Below are positions 23,338-35,596 of a DNA stretch of 64,000 bases, one piece after another. Every line of letters begins with the position of its first letter. Within the stretch, counting starts at the first letter, position 1. Origin of the DNA: Ricordea florida (lineage: Eukaryota > Cnidaria > Anthozoa > Corallimorpharia > Ricordeidae). A model generated the notes under the pieces. The model was not told the origin of the DNA. It ran no database searches and worked only from the letters and a program-made list of their open reading frames with translations. Both the position numbers and the translations under genes were made by a program. The stretch is taken from positions 6,257,024 through 6,321,023 of the forward strand of contig OX453277.1 of assembly GCA_949710005.1 (NCBI GenBank). The letters are read 5' to 3'.

Positions 23338-25556
23338 GTAAACACGATCGAGTAGAGTTTGGCTCGCTTAGATCTGTTTGTCACTTAACATTTTTTCTTC
23401 ACGTTTTCTTTTCTGTAGGAAGACACAAACGCTACGCACTCGGACTCTGAATCTTGCCATAGCGAAACAAGTGAAAACGTAGACTTAGATGCTGTTCAGT
23501 CTCTTCTTGCAATGAGTCAATGGTCGCCCCCTTGTCCAGAAAGAAACACACCGAGCCCCGACTCTGGGCTTTCCTCAATAAGCAGAAATTCATCCAGCGC
23601 TTCCCTAAGTAGCACTACTTCCGTCGAGAGAGAACCGGAGAACGCTCACCCACAGGTACAACTACGAGCAGCTTCGTATTTTGTGGATATAATAGTCTAC
23701 ACATTTTGTTAACGATAACTTAAATTTAAATCCTTCTTTTTTAAATCTCTTCGTTTTGTTTTATTTTGTTCTTTCGTAGCTTTGTAGCAGCGGAGTTCAG
23801 TGTACGGCTTCATCAACTTTGTCATCTTCCAACCAAACAACGTCTACTTCCAGCCCTGGAAACACTCCGTTTACACCGATTTCGTCGGCAGCTACTCCAG
23901 CTGCTACAGTGGCCGGTTTACCGCTGAAAGTTTTTCCAGGGGCAGTTAATATGAACCCCGTTTTGCTGGCCAACACTGGAGGTAACTTACCCGCTGGCGC
24001 GGTTGTTGTACTTTGCCCCTTGTCTACAAACACGAGTCCCGAAGTGGGCAACATTACACAGTTTCCACAAAGAAGTTTTCTCGTGACCCAAGCTGGACTG
24101 ATCTCTCAACTTCAATTGCGGAATCAACAAGACAACGAGGGAGAAAAGACTCAAGCCAATCGGCGAAGGAACCATGTTTGTTCTTTCGAAAATTGTGGGA
24201 AAACCTATTTCAAAAGCTCTCATTTGAAGGCCCATATGCGAACGCATACAGGTATGTCAAAACCTCTAAGGGTTGTTAGCCAGCGTTGTACTTTTAGGGT
24301 GTAGTGTTTTTCCATGTTCTTGAAAAAATTTCCGTGAAGTTTCTTGACCCGCTGCGAGCAGGCTATATCAGTCTTAGTGCCCGTGTTTTTTTGTGGAATT
24401 TTTTTTGTGTTTACGTGCAGGGAACGGCCCTGCACACTCCTTTGTCGTGCCTGTCACACCCCCACCCATTGTTATATCACATGTAAGAGTCCACAGTCAA
24501 GGGCAAACACATAGACATCACGTGTACTGCGACTGATATTCTACGTATTCCATGTCAATGAGCATATGTTGGCGGGAAAAGATAGAAGAAACATTCATTA
24601 CATACTTGAAATGTTTAGCGCAACGTAGTCTTGCTTGACGGAATCTTAGATTTTTCGCATTAAGTACTAGATTCTTAAGGTTCAAAGTTCTTATTTAGAT
24701 TAATTCATCCACTTACGTAACGAAGTCGGTGCTACGATTCAGTGAAGTTTCTGGAATATAGTGTTAATTTTTATCGTCTTTTATGAAAGATATTGATCGT
24801 GAAACGACATTTAACAGTGTCTCATAAACTAAGCAAGAACCAGAACATTAAAAGAAAAACTGGTGAATGTCGGCTTTCAGTGTAAAATTGTGGGTTAAAG
24901 TTTTTCTGAAGTACCAAAAGATATCTATCGCTATTGTGCAACATTCATGTAACTTTGTAAGTTTTGGAAATTTCCTCGCGTTTGTCATGTACAGTATTTG
25001 CAGTCCCTCAGTCTGCCAGTGATGTAGGGTATTGTGTTGACAGTTCACTTTTTAGAACTGAGTACATTTGCTTGTTTTCAAAAGAGATAATTATGTACTG
25101 TAGCTACAGGGTTATTGTAATGTATAGGACTTAAGTTTAGCTTTCATATCATTTTCAGGAGAGAAACCATTTCCTTGCACATGGGAAAACTGTGACAGAC
25201 GGTTTGCAAGGTCGGATGAGTTAGCAAGACACAGAAGAACCCACACTGGTGAAAAACGCTTTGCTTGTCCACTTTGTGGTAGGCGGTTCATGAGATCTGA
25301 CCATTTAACAAAACATGCAAGGAGACACATGACTGCAAAGAAAGTACCTGGATGGCAGGTAGAAATGAATAAGTTGAACCAAGTTGTAACCACAATGCAG
25401 CCAGGTGGTTTAAATGTAGGAAACAGTGGGTCTAATACAGTAAACACTTCGCATCCCATGCAACTGTCTAGTCCCACTCTTCCCAGTATGGTTTTGGGGA
25501 CAGCAAGTGTTGGGTCAATGTCACAGCAAAGTGCTTCAATGTCAGCAAGTTCATAA
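23278..25556 (+). CDS. KLF10/11 (TIEG)-like transcription factor, 4 coding exons
   Basis: Nuclear Krüppel-like factor that would bind GC/CACCC boxes through three C2H2 fingers. Exons read 23278-23337, 23419-23655, 23780-24251 and 25159-25556, all GT/AG and in phase, giving 388 residues. [13 protein letters not shown] (43-55) matches the helix that recruits Sin3 corepressor in KLF9/10/11/13/16. A Ser/Thr/Pro-rich middle follows, then basic RRR at 227-229. Finger 1 is C233/C238/H251/H255, finger 2 C263/C268/H281/H285, finger 3 C293/C296/H309/H313. The tail after finger 3 ([16 protein letters not shown]) resembles that of KLF10/11 rather than KLF9/13. The start is chosen as the ATG whose frame reaches a good donor. 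Subgroup assignment is from recalled family features. Confidence 0.9.
23419..23655 (+). CDS. KLF exon 2 (Sin3-interaction helix)
   Basis: Residues 21-99 after acceptor TTTCTGTAG. Carries the amphipathic [11 protein letters not shown] helix, then Pro/Ser-rich [10 protein letters not shown]. Donor is CAG|GTACAA. Confidence 0.85.
23780..24251 (+). CDS. KLF exon 3 (linker and finger 1)
   Basis: Residues 100-256. Ser/Thr-rich, then a hydrophobic Val/Leu segment, then the basic stretch and zinc finger 1. It splits the finger 1-2 linker glycine codon at G|GTATGT, a typical KLF intron position. Confidence 0.9.
24252..25158 (+). other. KLF intron 3
   Basis: 907-base AT-rich intron between finger 1 and finger 2. 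No repeat or nested gene recognised. Confidence 0.8.
25159..25556 (+). CDS. KLF exon 4 (fingers 2 and 3, C-terminus)
   Basis: Residues 257-388 after acceptor CATTTTCAG. Contains fingers 2 and 3, the KKVPGWQ tail and a Ser/Met/Gln-rich end, stop TAA at 25554-25556. Confidence 0.92.
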
Positions 25557-26610
25557 AGTTGACTGTTCTCTAGTCAGGAGAATACATGCAGCAAACAGAG
25601 TAGGCTGGTGTTCAAACACAGTTCTGTTTGGTCCGTAAGAAGCCAGAGTGGTCCTAGAAACCATGGTACTGCACATGCATGTCACCAGAAATAGTGACTT
25701 CCTGCATGTAAAGTCTTCTGGCACTGAACCTTTGATGTCCATGTAATTTCAAATACTGCCATAAGAAAGACAGAAAACTAAAAAAAGAATTTGTTATTTA
25801 ACTGTGTTACTTAAGCAGTAGTTTGAATATCAACTTCTTTTTATTTGATGCAAGGAGTTTTATAAAGGGGTGTCTTCCTTACATTGGGCTCTGCTGGGCA
25901 GTGTGTGCCAATTGGTCAAATAGCCTTAGAAATGGAATTTCAAGGTGTATGTACATGCCTTTTCTGTAGAGTTATTTAACTTGGATGTTTGGTATGGTTC
26001 AATTCACTTGTAGAAGTAGAAATTTACGTTACTGGTATGTTTTTTGTTTCTTGCATTGTAAATATTTGTTCATTCATTTTAAGACAATGTGCAACATAAA
26101 TTGATGTATCGAGATTGGTTTAAATTAATTGTTACTGTATAAAGAGAAAGTCTTGCTATTGTATTGATCAAGAAAAACTTTGTTCAGCTGTCTGATTATT
26201 CAACAACTATGCAGCTATCATTGGTGTGTTAGAGTGGCCTACTATCTTACAGTGTGTAACTAACAGTCATTAGTAACTTGGTGGCTTTATGTATAAAAAG
26301 ATGTGAGGTATGATTTGTATAAGAAACGCCCATAATTTGCCACTTTGCTTTCACAAATTGTCCCTTGTCAACTTGCTTATTAAAAGACTAAAATTCAGCT
26401 CAAATTGTCTAATATACCCGTTATCACAAATAAAACAAAAAAAAAATGCATATACATATAAGTTTTGTAAAGATATCTTGCTTTATCAAACACAGAAAAA
26501 GAATTTCTCGTGTATATACATTGTTAATTTATTTTAATGTTTTGTTATGCTTGATGATGCTGTAAAATGAGTTTCATGGAATAAAAAATAAATTGAAACT
26601 TTCAAAAGAA
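25557..26610 (+). other. KLF 3' UTR with poly(A) signals
   Basis: About 1 kb of AT-rich sequence typical of an early-response-gene 3' UTR. Overlapping AATAAA hexamers at 26580-26585 and 26587-26592 mark the likely cleavage region. Confidence 0.6.
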
Positions 26611-26758
26611 TTTTGGATTTATCAGTGTCAACAACAAGAGAGAATATTGAAAGGCGACATTTCGCTAGAACGTTAGCGCTTCGCCCGAGCGAACGTTTTA
26701 ACTGATGCTGGACTTGTGTCTTTGAAAATTTATCCTTTTGGCACCTTCACAGGGGTAT

Positions 26759-26847
26759 CCGGTCGATTAGCCCCCAAGTCGATTAGCCCCTAGTCGATTA
26801 GCCCCCACTAAGTCGATTAGCCCCCAAGTAAAAGTCGACCAGCCCCA
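26759..26847. repeat. GTCGATTAGCCCC tandem repeat
   Basis: Five copies of GTCGATTAGCCCC(C) (the last GTCGACCAGCCCC) separated by short spacers of 2-8 bases such as AA, TA, ACTAA and AAGTAAAA. Confidence 0.75.
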
Positions 26848-27375
26848 AATGAAAATCTGTTTTCAACTTACTAGGTTACTCTTCTTTGGGTTTCTCGTTG
26901 TTTTACTAATGCTTGGAATTGAAGTCAATAACTTTAAGATCGTTTGTTCGTTCGATCGTTCGTCCGTTAAGGGTGGCCGGATTTACTTTCTTCTTTTTTA
27001 AAATCTTTACTTTGCGTTTAAAAGCTTCATGACTTTTGCTTGGTTTATGATCTTTAGAACGAGATTTAGTTCTGAATGTCAACAGGCAAACTTGGAAGAA
27101 GCGAATCCGAGTTCTACCTATGGGAGTTGAAGGCACCACCTTCCGAATACAAGTTCGGACGCTTTACTTCTCAGCCGTAGGTCAGTGACTCGTCAGAGCA
27201 AGGCCATACCTAAAAAGAAAGTTGTTTCTCATCATAACTCTGAATGCGATGAAATCTGCGCTGGTCATTGTTGCCTCTTATTAAAACAGAACTTAAAAAT
27301 TATTTTCCATTCTTTTAAGAAGTTAACAATTATTTTCGTTGTTTAAAGAAGTTAAAAATTGGAAAAATGACTGTT
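26848..27375. other. Intergenic, nothing recognised
   Basis: Contains (GTTC)n-like GTTTGTTCGTTCGATCGTTCG near 26943; no gene. Confidence 0.4.
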
Positions 27376-27487
27376 TACGGTTAACATTTTTTAGGGCTAC
27401 TGGTTAAAATTTTCCAATTTTTACGCCTAACGGCTAAACTTTGGGCTCATTCTACGGCTAACGGTTACCCCTATTCTGAGACCCTCT
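27376..27487 (-). mobile_element. End fragment related to the 10248 MITE
   Basis: TTTTCCAATTTTTACGCCTAA, CGGCTAAACTTTGG and CTGAGACCCTCTC are the reverse complement of the left-end sequence of the 10248-10924 element, with divergence. Confidence 0.6.
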
Positions 27488-28680
27488 CGTGTTGGGTTCA
27501 AGTTAGCACCCTAAGCGGTACCAATAACAAATTTAAGCCACTAAAAGGTACAACGAGCACCCCGTCACTTTCATAGGAGATTACCCCACGAGCCTGGATT
27601 CTTCTTCCTCTTCTCAGTTATATATAACTATGCTCTTCTTGTTCTTGTTCTTGTCCTTCTCTTCCTCTTCCTCTTCTTCTTCTTCTTTGTGTTCTTATTA
27701 TTATGATTATTATGATGCTAGTCAATTTTGCTGGAAGTAAGTCGCCTTAAGATCTGGAAACGCTTTGAACCGATTAATATTTAGTGGTGGACACTTCCCG
27801 GGAATTTTTTTTTCGATGCAGTAGTTCACTGGAAAACATAACAGGCATTTACAAAGTGGTTCGTAGAACTAGAGATGAGGAGCTCGTAATTAAGGGGAGA
27901 TTTGACTGTTCAAAAATACTTTTCATAATATACTATATTAATGATTATGGTACCAGTATAATTTTTCATTACCAAGTTTTGATATAAATACTCATTGCTA
28001 CAGTCCTGGATTCTGTTTGTTAAAAATTTCCGATAACTTTACAGTCCTGTAGCGCTATTTTAGGTCGGAGTGTACCTAATGTTTTCATAGTTTTAACCTT
28101 GAAAACCAACAAAATCATTGTAAAAATCTAGTATCCGTTCGGCAACTTTGCAACCATAAAGTAGCTTTCCGGATCCGGTAAGTGCCAGGCCTTTAGAGAG
28201 GCCCTGTTGGGGGAGGGATGGGGTACCCATGTCCCTCCTCTAAATTTCGCAGGCAGCTATGTCGGCATTTGGCAATATTCGTATGTCGCTTGTTAGAAGA
28301 ACTTCGTCTCGGAGGAGTTGCGTCGCTTTCTTTTATTCGTTGGAGTAGTCTGTCGTTCGTCGCCAGTTCATGGCTCTCATGTCGCCGGTTCAAGACTTGT
28401 CGGAATTCACCCCTAGCAAGGCCTCTTTAGAGAAACGGTCCGCAGAAGCTAGGTTGGATTCCCGCAGAATGCTTGTGTAGTTCTCCGCTTAAAAACCAGC
28501 CTAACGTGAAAATCAATTCTTGACAGGAGCTCCTCACCCAGTGATGGGCTCCCGTTATTGATGAAACATTGTGATTATCAGGAGCCCTGTGAGTATAAAT
28601 TAGCTTTACGGACCCGAGAAATATATAGATAGATAGCCCCTACCTATTCTGGGTAGCCAGTTTTATCCATTTCTCCGACA
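27488..28680. other. Intergenic with a CT-rich tract
   Basis: TCTTCTTCCTC-type low complexity lies at about 27597-27691. GGCCTTTAGAGAGGCC near 28190 and GGCCTCTTTAGAGA near 28420 bracket a 240-base segment. No gene recognised. Confidence 0.35.
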
Positions 28681-29240
28681 GCTCTCACAGAATTCGCTTC
28701 TTTTCTGGTGAAAATGTTAGCTTATTCGGTTCTTACTTTTCATCTCATTCTCATTTTCATTCTTTTCTTTCATTTTCATGTGACTGACGCAATGACTTTG
28801 CAACACAAATGGACCAATCATGATGCTCTATCCACATGGTTACTCGATGTCGACACCGCGGTTTCTTTTCGACGGTCGAGCGAGTTCTTGAAGAGAACGT
28901 TCGGACGTCGTCTCGTTATCTGTTAAAAAAGTTCTCGTGAAAACAGTCACCATTCCGCGTTTAAAAGAGAGAAGAAGTGTCTGCTGCGACCCTGCGGTGA
29001 AGGTAAATGTTTCTTTGAAAGAAACCAGTGGAATATCTCGCTCCTGCTTTGTCAAACAAATGGCCACGTTGAATTGAGAAAAGGAAAATGGCGCTCATTA
29101 AAATCTTGTTCGCGATGTTTTCTAGGGCGGCCACACCGCGGAGATCTACTCCAATTGTCCAGAGGCCGATTACCTCAAGAAGAAGAAGTTCGAGTTTACA
29201 TTCAAAGTTGATTCTGATCCTAGCTAGCCTTTGCTAAGGG
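28681..29240 (+). other. Candidate small spliced gene or ODC leader exons
   Basis: Two readings compete. ATG at 28714 opens a frame with a strongly hydrophobic signal-peptide-like start (LAYSVLTFHLILIFILFF) and stops at 28926. A different frame across about 28894-29002 continues over a canonical donor (GTGAAG|GTAAAT) and acceptor (TTTCTAG|GGC at 29126) to a TAG at 29225, and includes RRSVCCDPAVK and NCPEADYLKKKKFEF. Alternatively the block is untranslated leader of the ODC gene 2 kb downstream. I cannot choose between these. Confidence 0.25.
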
Positions 29241-31018
29241 TGCATTTTGGAATACAAAGTTGTGTAAGTACTTCGGTTTGGTGCTTTACTATACTTGACC
29301 GCTTGCTGTAGTAATTTGAATGGTAATGATGCGTTTTTTTACGGTGACGAGTTGTGTTCCATCAACCTTTGTGGTGTTAAACTGAAGGCTAAAAAGTTAA
29401 GGTTTTCCTATTGCTGTAGCACGGACAATGCATCTAGTCGCTTGGGAAAGGTTCATCGCGTTAAAGAAAAAAAATGACATAGTTAAGACTTAGGTAAAAT
29501 ACATTTTACGTGAGTAGAATATTATGGTAAGGAGATATAGCTTAGTATCCAACAACTGATATAGATATAATGTGGTTGAGTTTACTCTGTTGTAAATTGT
29601 ACAATAACTGTAGACCACTTAACAGCGTTAATACGCCTAAACATCCAGAGTGAACGGTGAACAATAAATTGCATTAAAATGAAGAAACCGTTTGCTTTCC
29701 GTATTACCTCTTTTGCCGAAATCCGTACTTCAAAGGATCTTTGAGAAGGGTTTTGGGCAACACTACAATTTTCGCTTAGTTTCGTACCGATAGAATGGAA
29801 TGGCATGCTACAAAGTAATTAGCATAACGTGTATTTCGGAGATTAAAGTTTTTCTCAAAGAAATTGGTTTTGGATGGAATTTTGTGCTAGAGCTTCACCT
29901 GCTAGCAATCCAGTTTCCATAAGCAATTGAGAAGAAAATGAACAATTCATAAGAAAATGAAAAATAAAACCGTTTAAAGTTAGTTAAAACTACATTACAA
30001 AGTGAAACACTTCATGAAGGCCCACTAAGGTGCAGTACTGTATTGGCACTGTTTGACAATTTTCGCTTTTTTGCTGTCAAAGCTGAGAATTTTGGCCAAA
30101 TTTTTACATAACCCCACATTATGCATGCTATGGCGTTACTTTTTCATTCTTCAAAAACAAGAAATGTTTAGTGAGAAAGTATGGTTATAGGACGAAGAAT
30201 GAATTGTGGGGTTGTGTGGGAATCTGGGCAACATTTTCTAAAAAGTTTCCCTAAATTCTTGTTGCTATAATTTAGGAGCTTTTCTGTCGTTCTCGGAATA
30301 AATGGAACATGCCAAAAAGGTTGACCAGTTATCCCTTGTCAATAACCAATAGTTGCAAGTGTTTTGTATGGCCCAAAGGCAATATTTCTTGCAAGTCATG
30401 TGGGGTATTAAAGCAATAAACGGCAGTCTCTATGGGTCTGCCAGGGTAATAAACCATGGAGGATGTTGGGAGAACACAAGAAGAGCTTGTAAATCACTTG
30501 TCCTTCGAGTGTCCTCCCATCATCCCAAGTGGTTTATTATGCCAATAAAACCATAGAAACTGGGGTTTATTTAGATAAGGGCATGTGCTTATAGTTGTAA
30601 TGCCAAAGAGAGTTCTGCTTGAAATAAAATAAAATAGAATTAAACCAACATGGCACCCACCAAGGAGAATAAAGCGTGCAAAGTGTACAAGTGTAGCTAT
30701 TGCATTAAGTGTGAAGACAGTAGCTACACTTGTAAATTGCACTTGAAAGAGTTTTATTGGATTGACCCCAGTTAATAGTTTGGAAGTAAAAGGGTTAATC
30801 CTTTTGAAACTCCTAAGGGGTCTCCCTTTGATGAGTAAAATTGTCTGGTGTTAGCCAGAGTAAAATCTGTAAAGTCACTCATAGGGCTTAAAGGGTTAAA
30901 AGCTGTTGGTTGCAATTATTAGATTGGGCAATTTGGACAGTACGTAAGATTCATGGGCAAAACTTGTCTTTTAAGAACCACTAATCATTTTGTTACTGGT
31001 TATTGGTTCTTTACGCAG
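29241..31018. other. Region upstream of the ODC start exon
   Basis: No coding exon recognised. About 30795-30900 has TTAATCCTTTTGAAACTCC opposite a reversed GGGCTTAAAGGGTTAA and may be a small TTAA-flanked MITE. The likely splice acceptor of the ODC start exon (TTACGCAG) ends at 31018. Confidence 0.35.
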
Positions 31019-31040
31019 CCTTCAGTTTTGTTTGTTGACA

Positions 31041-31142
31041 ATGAAGTGTGTGCTTAGTGAGGGTGTAACATTGGACATAGTGAAGGATGACTTGTCCCAC
31101 CGGGACATGATTGGAGAAAAAACTGATGCCATGGGGAGAGAG
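31041..31142 (+). CDS. ODC1: ODC exon 1 (start)
   Basis: Residues 1-34, beginning [14 protein letters not shown]. Preceded by acceptor TTACGCAG at 31018, so at least one upstream non-coding exon is likely. Donor GAG|GTTGGC has a non-consensus +3 to +6. This is the least certain boundary, but the phase and the DAFYIVDL continuation support it. Confidence 0.75.
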
Positions 31143-34100
31143 GTTGGCTACTTTTTCATATGAGATTATTGTATGGTGGTACTTAAAATATCTATAATTC
31201 TCATAATTGTTTGTGAATGTTGTGCTGAAGCAGGTTGTCTTTTGATGGAGAACATGTTTCGTGTCAAGCATTGCATTCATTTGTGTTAACACTTTTACGA
31301 GGAGTTCCTTGGTTTCTTTTCATTTGAAAAAAGCTTTGTAAGATTGAAGTTTTATTGCAAACATGATTATTATATGAATAAACCTAGATCTTGAGTATCC
31401 TTCTGGAAAAATCTCCTAGAAGAAGTAAATATTTCCTTTCCCAGTCAAAAAACATGCAGTAAACCTCTAAAGCAACCAGTTAACCCATTGACGTCCAATG
31501 CGCCCTCGTGCACCCGGAAATATAATCCCTCTGAAAATCCAGTGCGCCCTCATGCGCCTTGTCAGATGTTGCCTACTTTGATTGGCTGTAGCTAAGAAAC
31601 TATACTCCCCCGAGAACTAAAATGCAGTGAAACGTGACATGCATAAATTTAGCTTTCATTTGAGACCAAACACGCGAGAATACGTTCTGTTTACGATTTT
31701 TCACGAATTTTTGAAAACAGCAGTTTAAATCTGAACATCGCTTCTGGTGGAGTTGACGAATTTTCAGGTTCATCCAATAAAAAAGAAGATTTCTTCGCCG
31801 ATTTTACAGTCGAAGAAATCAGTCAAATGAGGCAGAATCGTCGAAGACGGCGAGAGCAAGAATCACTTCAGCAGTGGATGAAGAGATTATAACGCTCTCA
31901 TCGACCAACAACCTCAGGAAAGCGCAAGTAATTCCGACGTTAAGGTTTTTGCTGATGAAGAAAGCGGCGAAAGCAGCGATGAAGAAACTGTTAGCAACGC
32001 AGATTCCGAGGACGCATCGCTAAATCAACTTCGGTGGTCAAATACATTGAGTGAAATCAATGTAGAAGAGTTCTCTGTTCGCTGCGGCCCATCCAGAAAT
32101 CTCGACAGCCAAAGATTTCTTCAATCTTTATATCAACAACGAATTCCTTGATGAAATCATCCGGCACAGCATTGCCTATGCTCGTCGAAAGGGCGATGCA
32201 ACGTGCGTAACCAATCGAGTGGAAATTTCAGCATATCTTAGCCTCAATATTTTAATTGGAATCCACGAACTTCCACAGCTGGAAATTTACTGGGATTCTG
32301 ATGAATTTATTGGACTTTCGGGCTTCAAAAAACCATTCCTAAGCAGCGTTTTAAAAATCTGGGATAGTACTTCCATCTTGCCGACCCAAATACCGAGGAC
32401 CGAGCAGATCTGCTTTGCAAAGTTCGGCCGCTTGTTACTGTATTAGAACGGAGCTTTTCCGAAGCCTACACACCCGGCAAAAACATCACTGTGGACAAGG
32501 GGCTTGTGAAGTTCAACGGTAGACTGTCTTTCAAGCATTATATGCACATGAAAGCGCACGGAAGGCCAACGCCGAACCTTCGAAACATCGTACGCATGTG
32601 AACAGTGTGGTGTTCCTTTGTGTCGCCAAATGCGGGGTGAAAGGTCTTGCTTTGCTGGATGGCACGGCTAAACTTTGTAGAAATGAAGAGACAGAACTTT
32701 TCCTTTGTTGTATATATCCTTTCTCTTTTTATTACAATGCAGTCTCGTCGTAGAAATGATTCCAGGCTCGCTGCGTAGGGCTTCGCTTGTTGACCATTGT
32801 TCGTAGATGAACACAACAGATTTACTTCATTGTTTAGTTACATTTATTGTTTATAATCAGAATTGATGTATTCTCCATTCATTTTGGAACTAAAATTGAA
32901 GCATTATATCAAGTTTGTTGGTCTTGAGTCGCAAATAAATGTTAGTGGTTGCGTCTTATGACGTATCGTGATGTCGCAGTGGCGGGGAAATTCAAAATTG
33001 AATCACGCTCAAAAGCTGAAGATTTATTTCTTCCTGGCTAGACGACCCGTTCCAAATTCAACTAGGATTTCATAACTGCCTTTTTACGCAACATACTGAA
33101 TAAAATTAGGGTATAATGTGTGTTGTTCTATTTTAAATTTCTCGGAAAGCTGATGGGCACTGTACATAACTATGCAAAGGATGCCCTGCTGAATGGATTT
33201 GCCAAGTTTCATATTTTTTTTAAGAAAGCGTCTTGCACTTCTGTAAGATAAAAGTTGATTTAGTAAATCTTTATTATATAAATAGGATTTCTGTGAATTT
33301 TTACAGCAGAAGGACAAAGGGAACTCATTAAAATCTTGAAATGTTTTTACACTGGTGTGTGAGTTCACTCAAGTGGCCATTTTGTCTGGATTTTGAGAGG
33401 GTGGTCTGGGCTCAGGGTCTTGGATGTCAATGGGTTAATATTGATATTGTTTACCCTTAGTTGTAGCTAACATTCCTTGCTTGCTACAACCAATGATCAA
33501 GTTAAGCCACTTGTTCAGGGAAAAAAAAACAGTAACATCACCAGGGTTCAAACCTTGGTCCTCCTAATCACAAGTCTATTGTCCCTCCACAATTTTGTTT
33601 GCTCACAGTGGTGATAAATATATTTCAAACAGGATATGGATGATGCCTTCTACATTGTAGACTTGGCTGATGTTCTCCTCAAGCACAAGAAGTGGGTTTC
33701 ATTGCTACCAAGAGTAGAACCATTTTATGGTAAGCAACCAGTTCTCACCCTGCAATTTCTGCAAGGTCAATAATTTTTTCCCAGTATTTTTTTCAAAGAA
33801 AATGCTGTGTTGGTTGGTTTATTGTTTTATCGTAGGTTTAAATTATACTTCCTTTGTTCCAAACTCATTATGATACATTACCATACCAAAAAACAAAGGA
33901 AAATAAAATTAAAACCAGGGAAAAATCTTAACGACAATCTAGATACTGTTTACAGTGGTTTTTCATTCCTTTACAGCAATGAAGTGCAACAATGATCCAG
34001 TTATCTTGCAGCTATTGTCAGGATTAGGAATCGGATTTGATTGTGCGAGCAAGGTATTAACATTTTTCAAGACTCTTTTCTTTCTCTACAATTATTTGAC

Positions 34101-35563
34101 CTGTACGGGGTAGGGTGAGAAGACATTCCAAGTCAACATGGGACAGGATCTGCTTCCTAAACTTTTTGTTAATCTTTTACTGCATTACTTTAGTATTCTC
34201 CTAGTAAAAGCCATGTTTATCTTCTTTGTTTGAACTAAGAGGAAGCACTTAAGCTTATTTTTTTTTTCCCACTTATAGGCTGCACTTTTTTCAGGGAAAA
34301 GAATGCTCCAAATTAAGGGTGCTGCCTATATGTTGGTACACAAGTTTGAGGTCTAATTGATATGCACAAGGTTCCATACAGAATGAAAGTTTTAGTGAAA
34401 CATATAAGACAATATGGGTGGAATTGAAACACAATTCTGACTTAGGGCTAATGCTCGAAAAGTCAATACCTCCTTTTTACCTCGTACCATGAGGTATGGT
34501 GATGGTTGGATTGGTCACTCCATTCCCATTAGACAGTTAATTTATGCATTAAATATGAATTTAACAGGTTCTCCCGTCTCCCCCACTAGGTTTGGTTTTG
34601 TCCACACAGTTGTGGAATTGTTTTATGTTCACATATGTGGGGAGAGGGGGTGAGACAAAGCGGCAGCACATGTTTACAAAATGGTGTCTGTTGTGTTGAG
34701 CCCGATGCAAAGATTTTCAAGGCGGGTTTTCGTTCCTTTCGCTCCATCTTTGATCAAAATAAACTTTTGAAGATCTCGCAAACAAACAGGACATGTGTTC
34801 AAGAATGCTAGAGGGGAAAGAAATGGGTTTTAAAGTCTTAAAAGTGACAATGTCTCCAGTTTGGATGACACGTAATTGATCAGTCGTAGCAAGAGTGCAC
34901 AAAATGAACTATTTGGAATGAATGCTTTATGGTCTGGGGAAAGGACAGCACTTCATGGAATAATTACCACAGACCACGAGGTAGCTCGAAGGAGCCTTTG
35001 ATTTACCTTAGGGTAATATAACTTACTTATCAACTGGTTTGGTTATCTTAATTTTTTTCTGTAATAAATATGTAGTTGCCCATTGACATTTGATAGAGAC
35101 AAACTGTTAATCGGGAAGCCAGCAAGTCTCCTGTTATGTTCGGTCTGTAAATTGTGCTTGATTTTCCCAAAGACAAACTGGTATGTTGCTCAGCATTTTC
35201 TGCAGTAAGGAATGTCGCTTTCTAGAACTGTAAAGCATTTTCATCAGTAAACATTATTGTCGTGCATTGATTCCTGCCATTTTATGTTCACTGCAATCCC
35301 GCTGAGCAAGAGTTTTGCTCTTGCATTTGTTCCATGTTTGGATTAACGTTAAGTTTAACATTTGACCCATCAATTTTAATTGAGGTCGACCCAGATTATT
35401 TTGGAACAACCCAAACTACCATTTAGTTTGTCTCATGTGAAGTTCGATGTTCAACCCAAGCCTATGATATTGAAAATTGAAATTTACGCCAACCAGTTAG
35501 CTCAGTTACTGTGCGTGAGTTCGCGGGTTCAAACCCTCGGCTGGACCAACACTCCAGGTCTTT

Positions 35564-35596
<33 letters not shown>

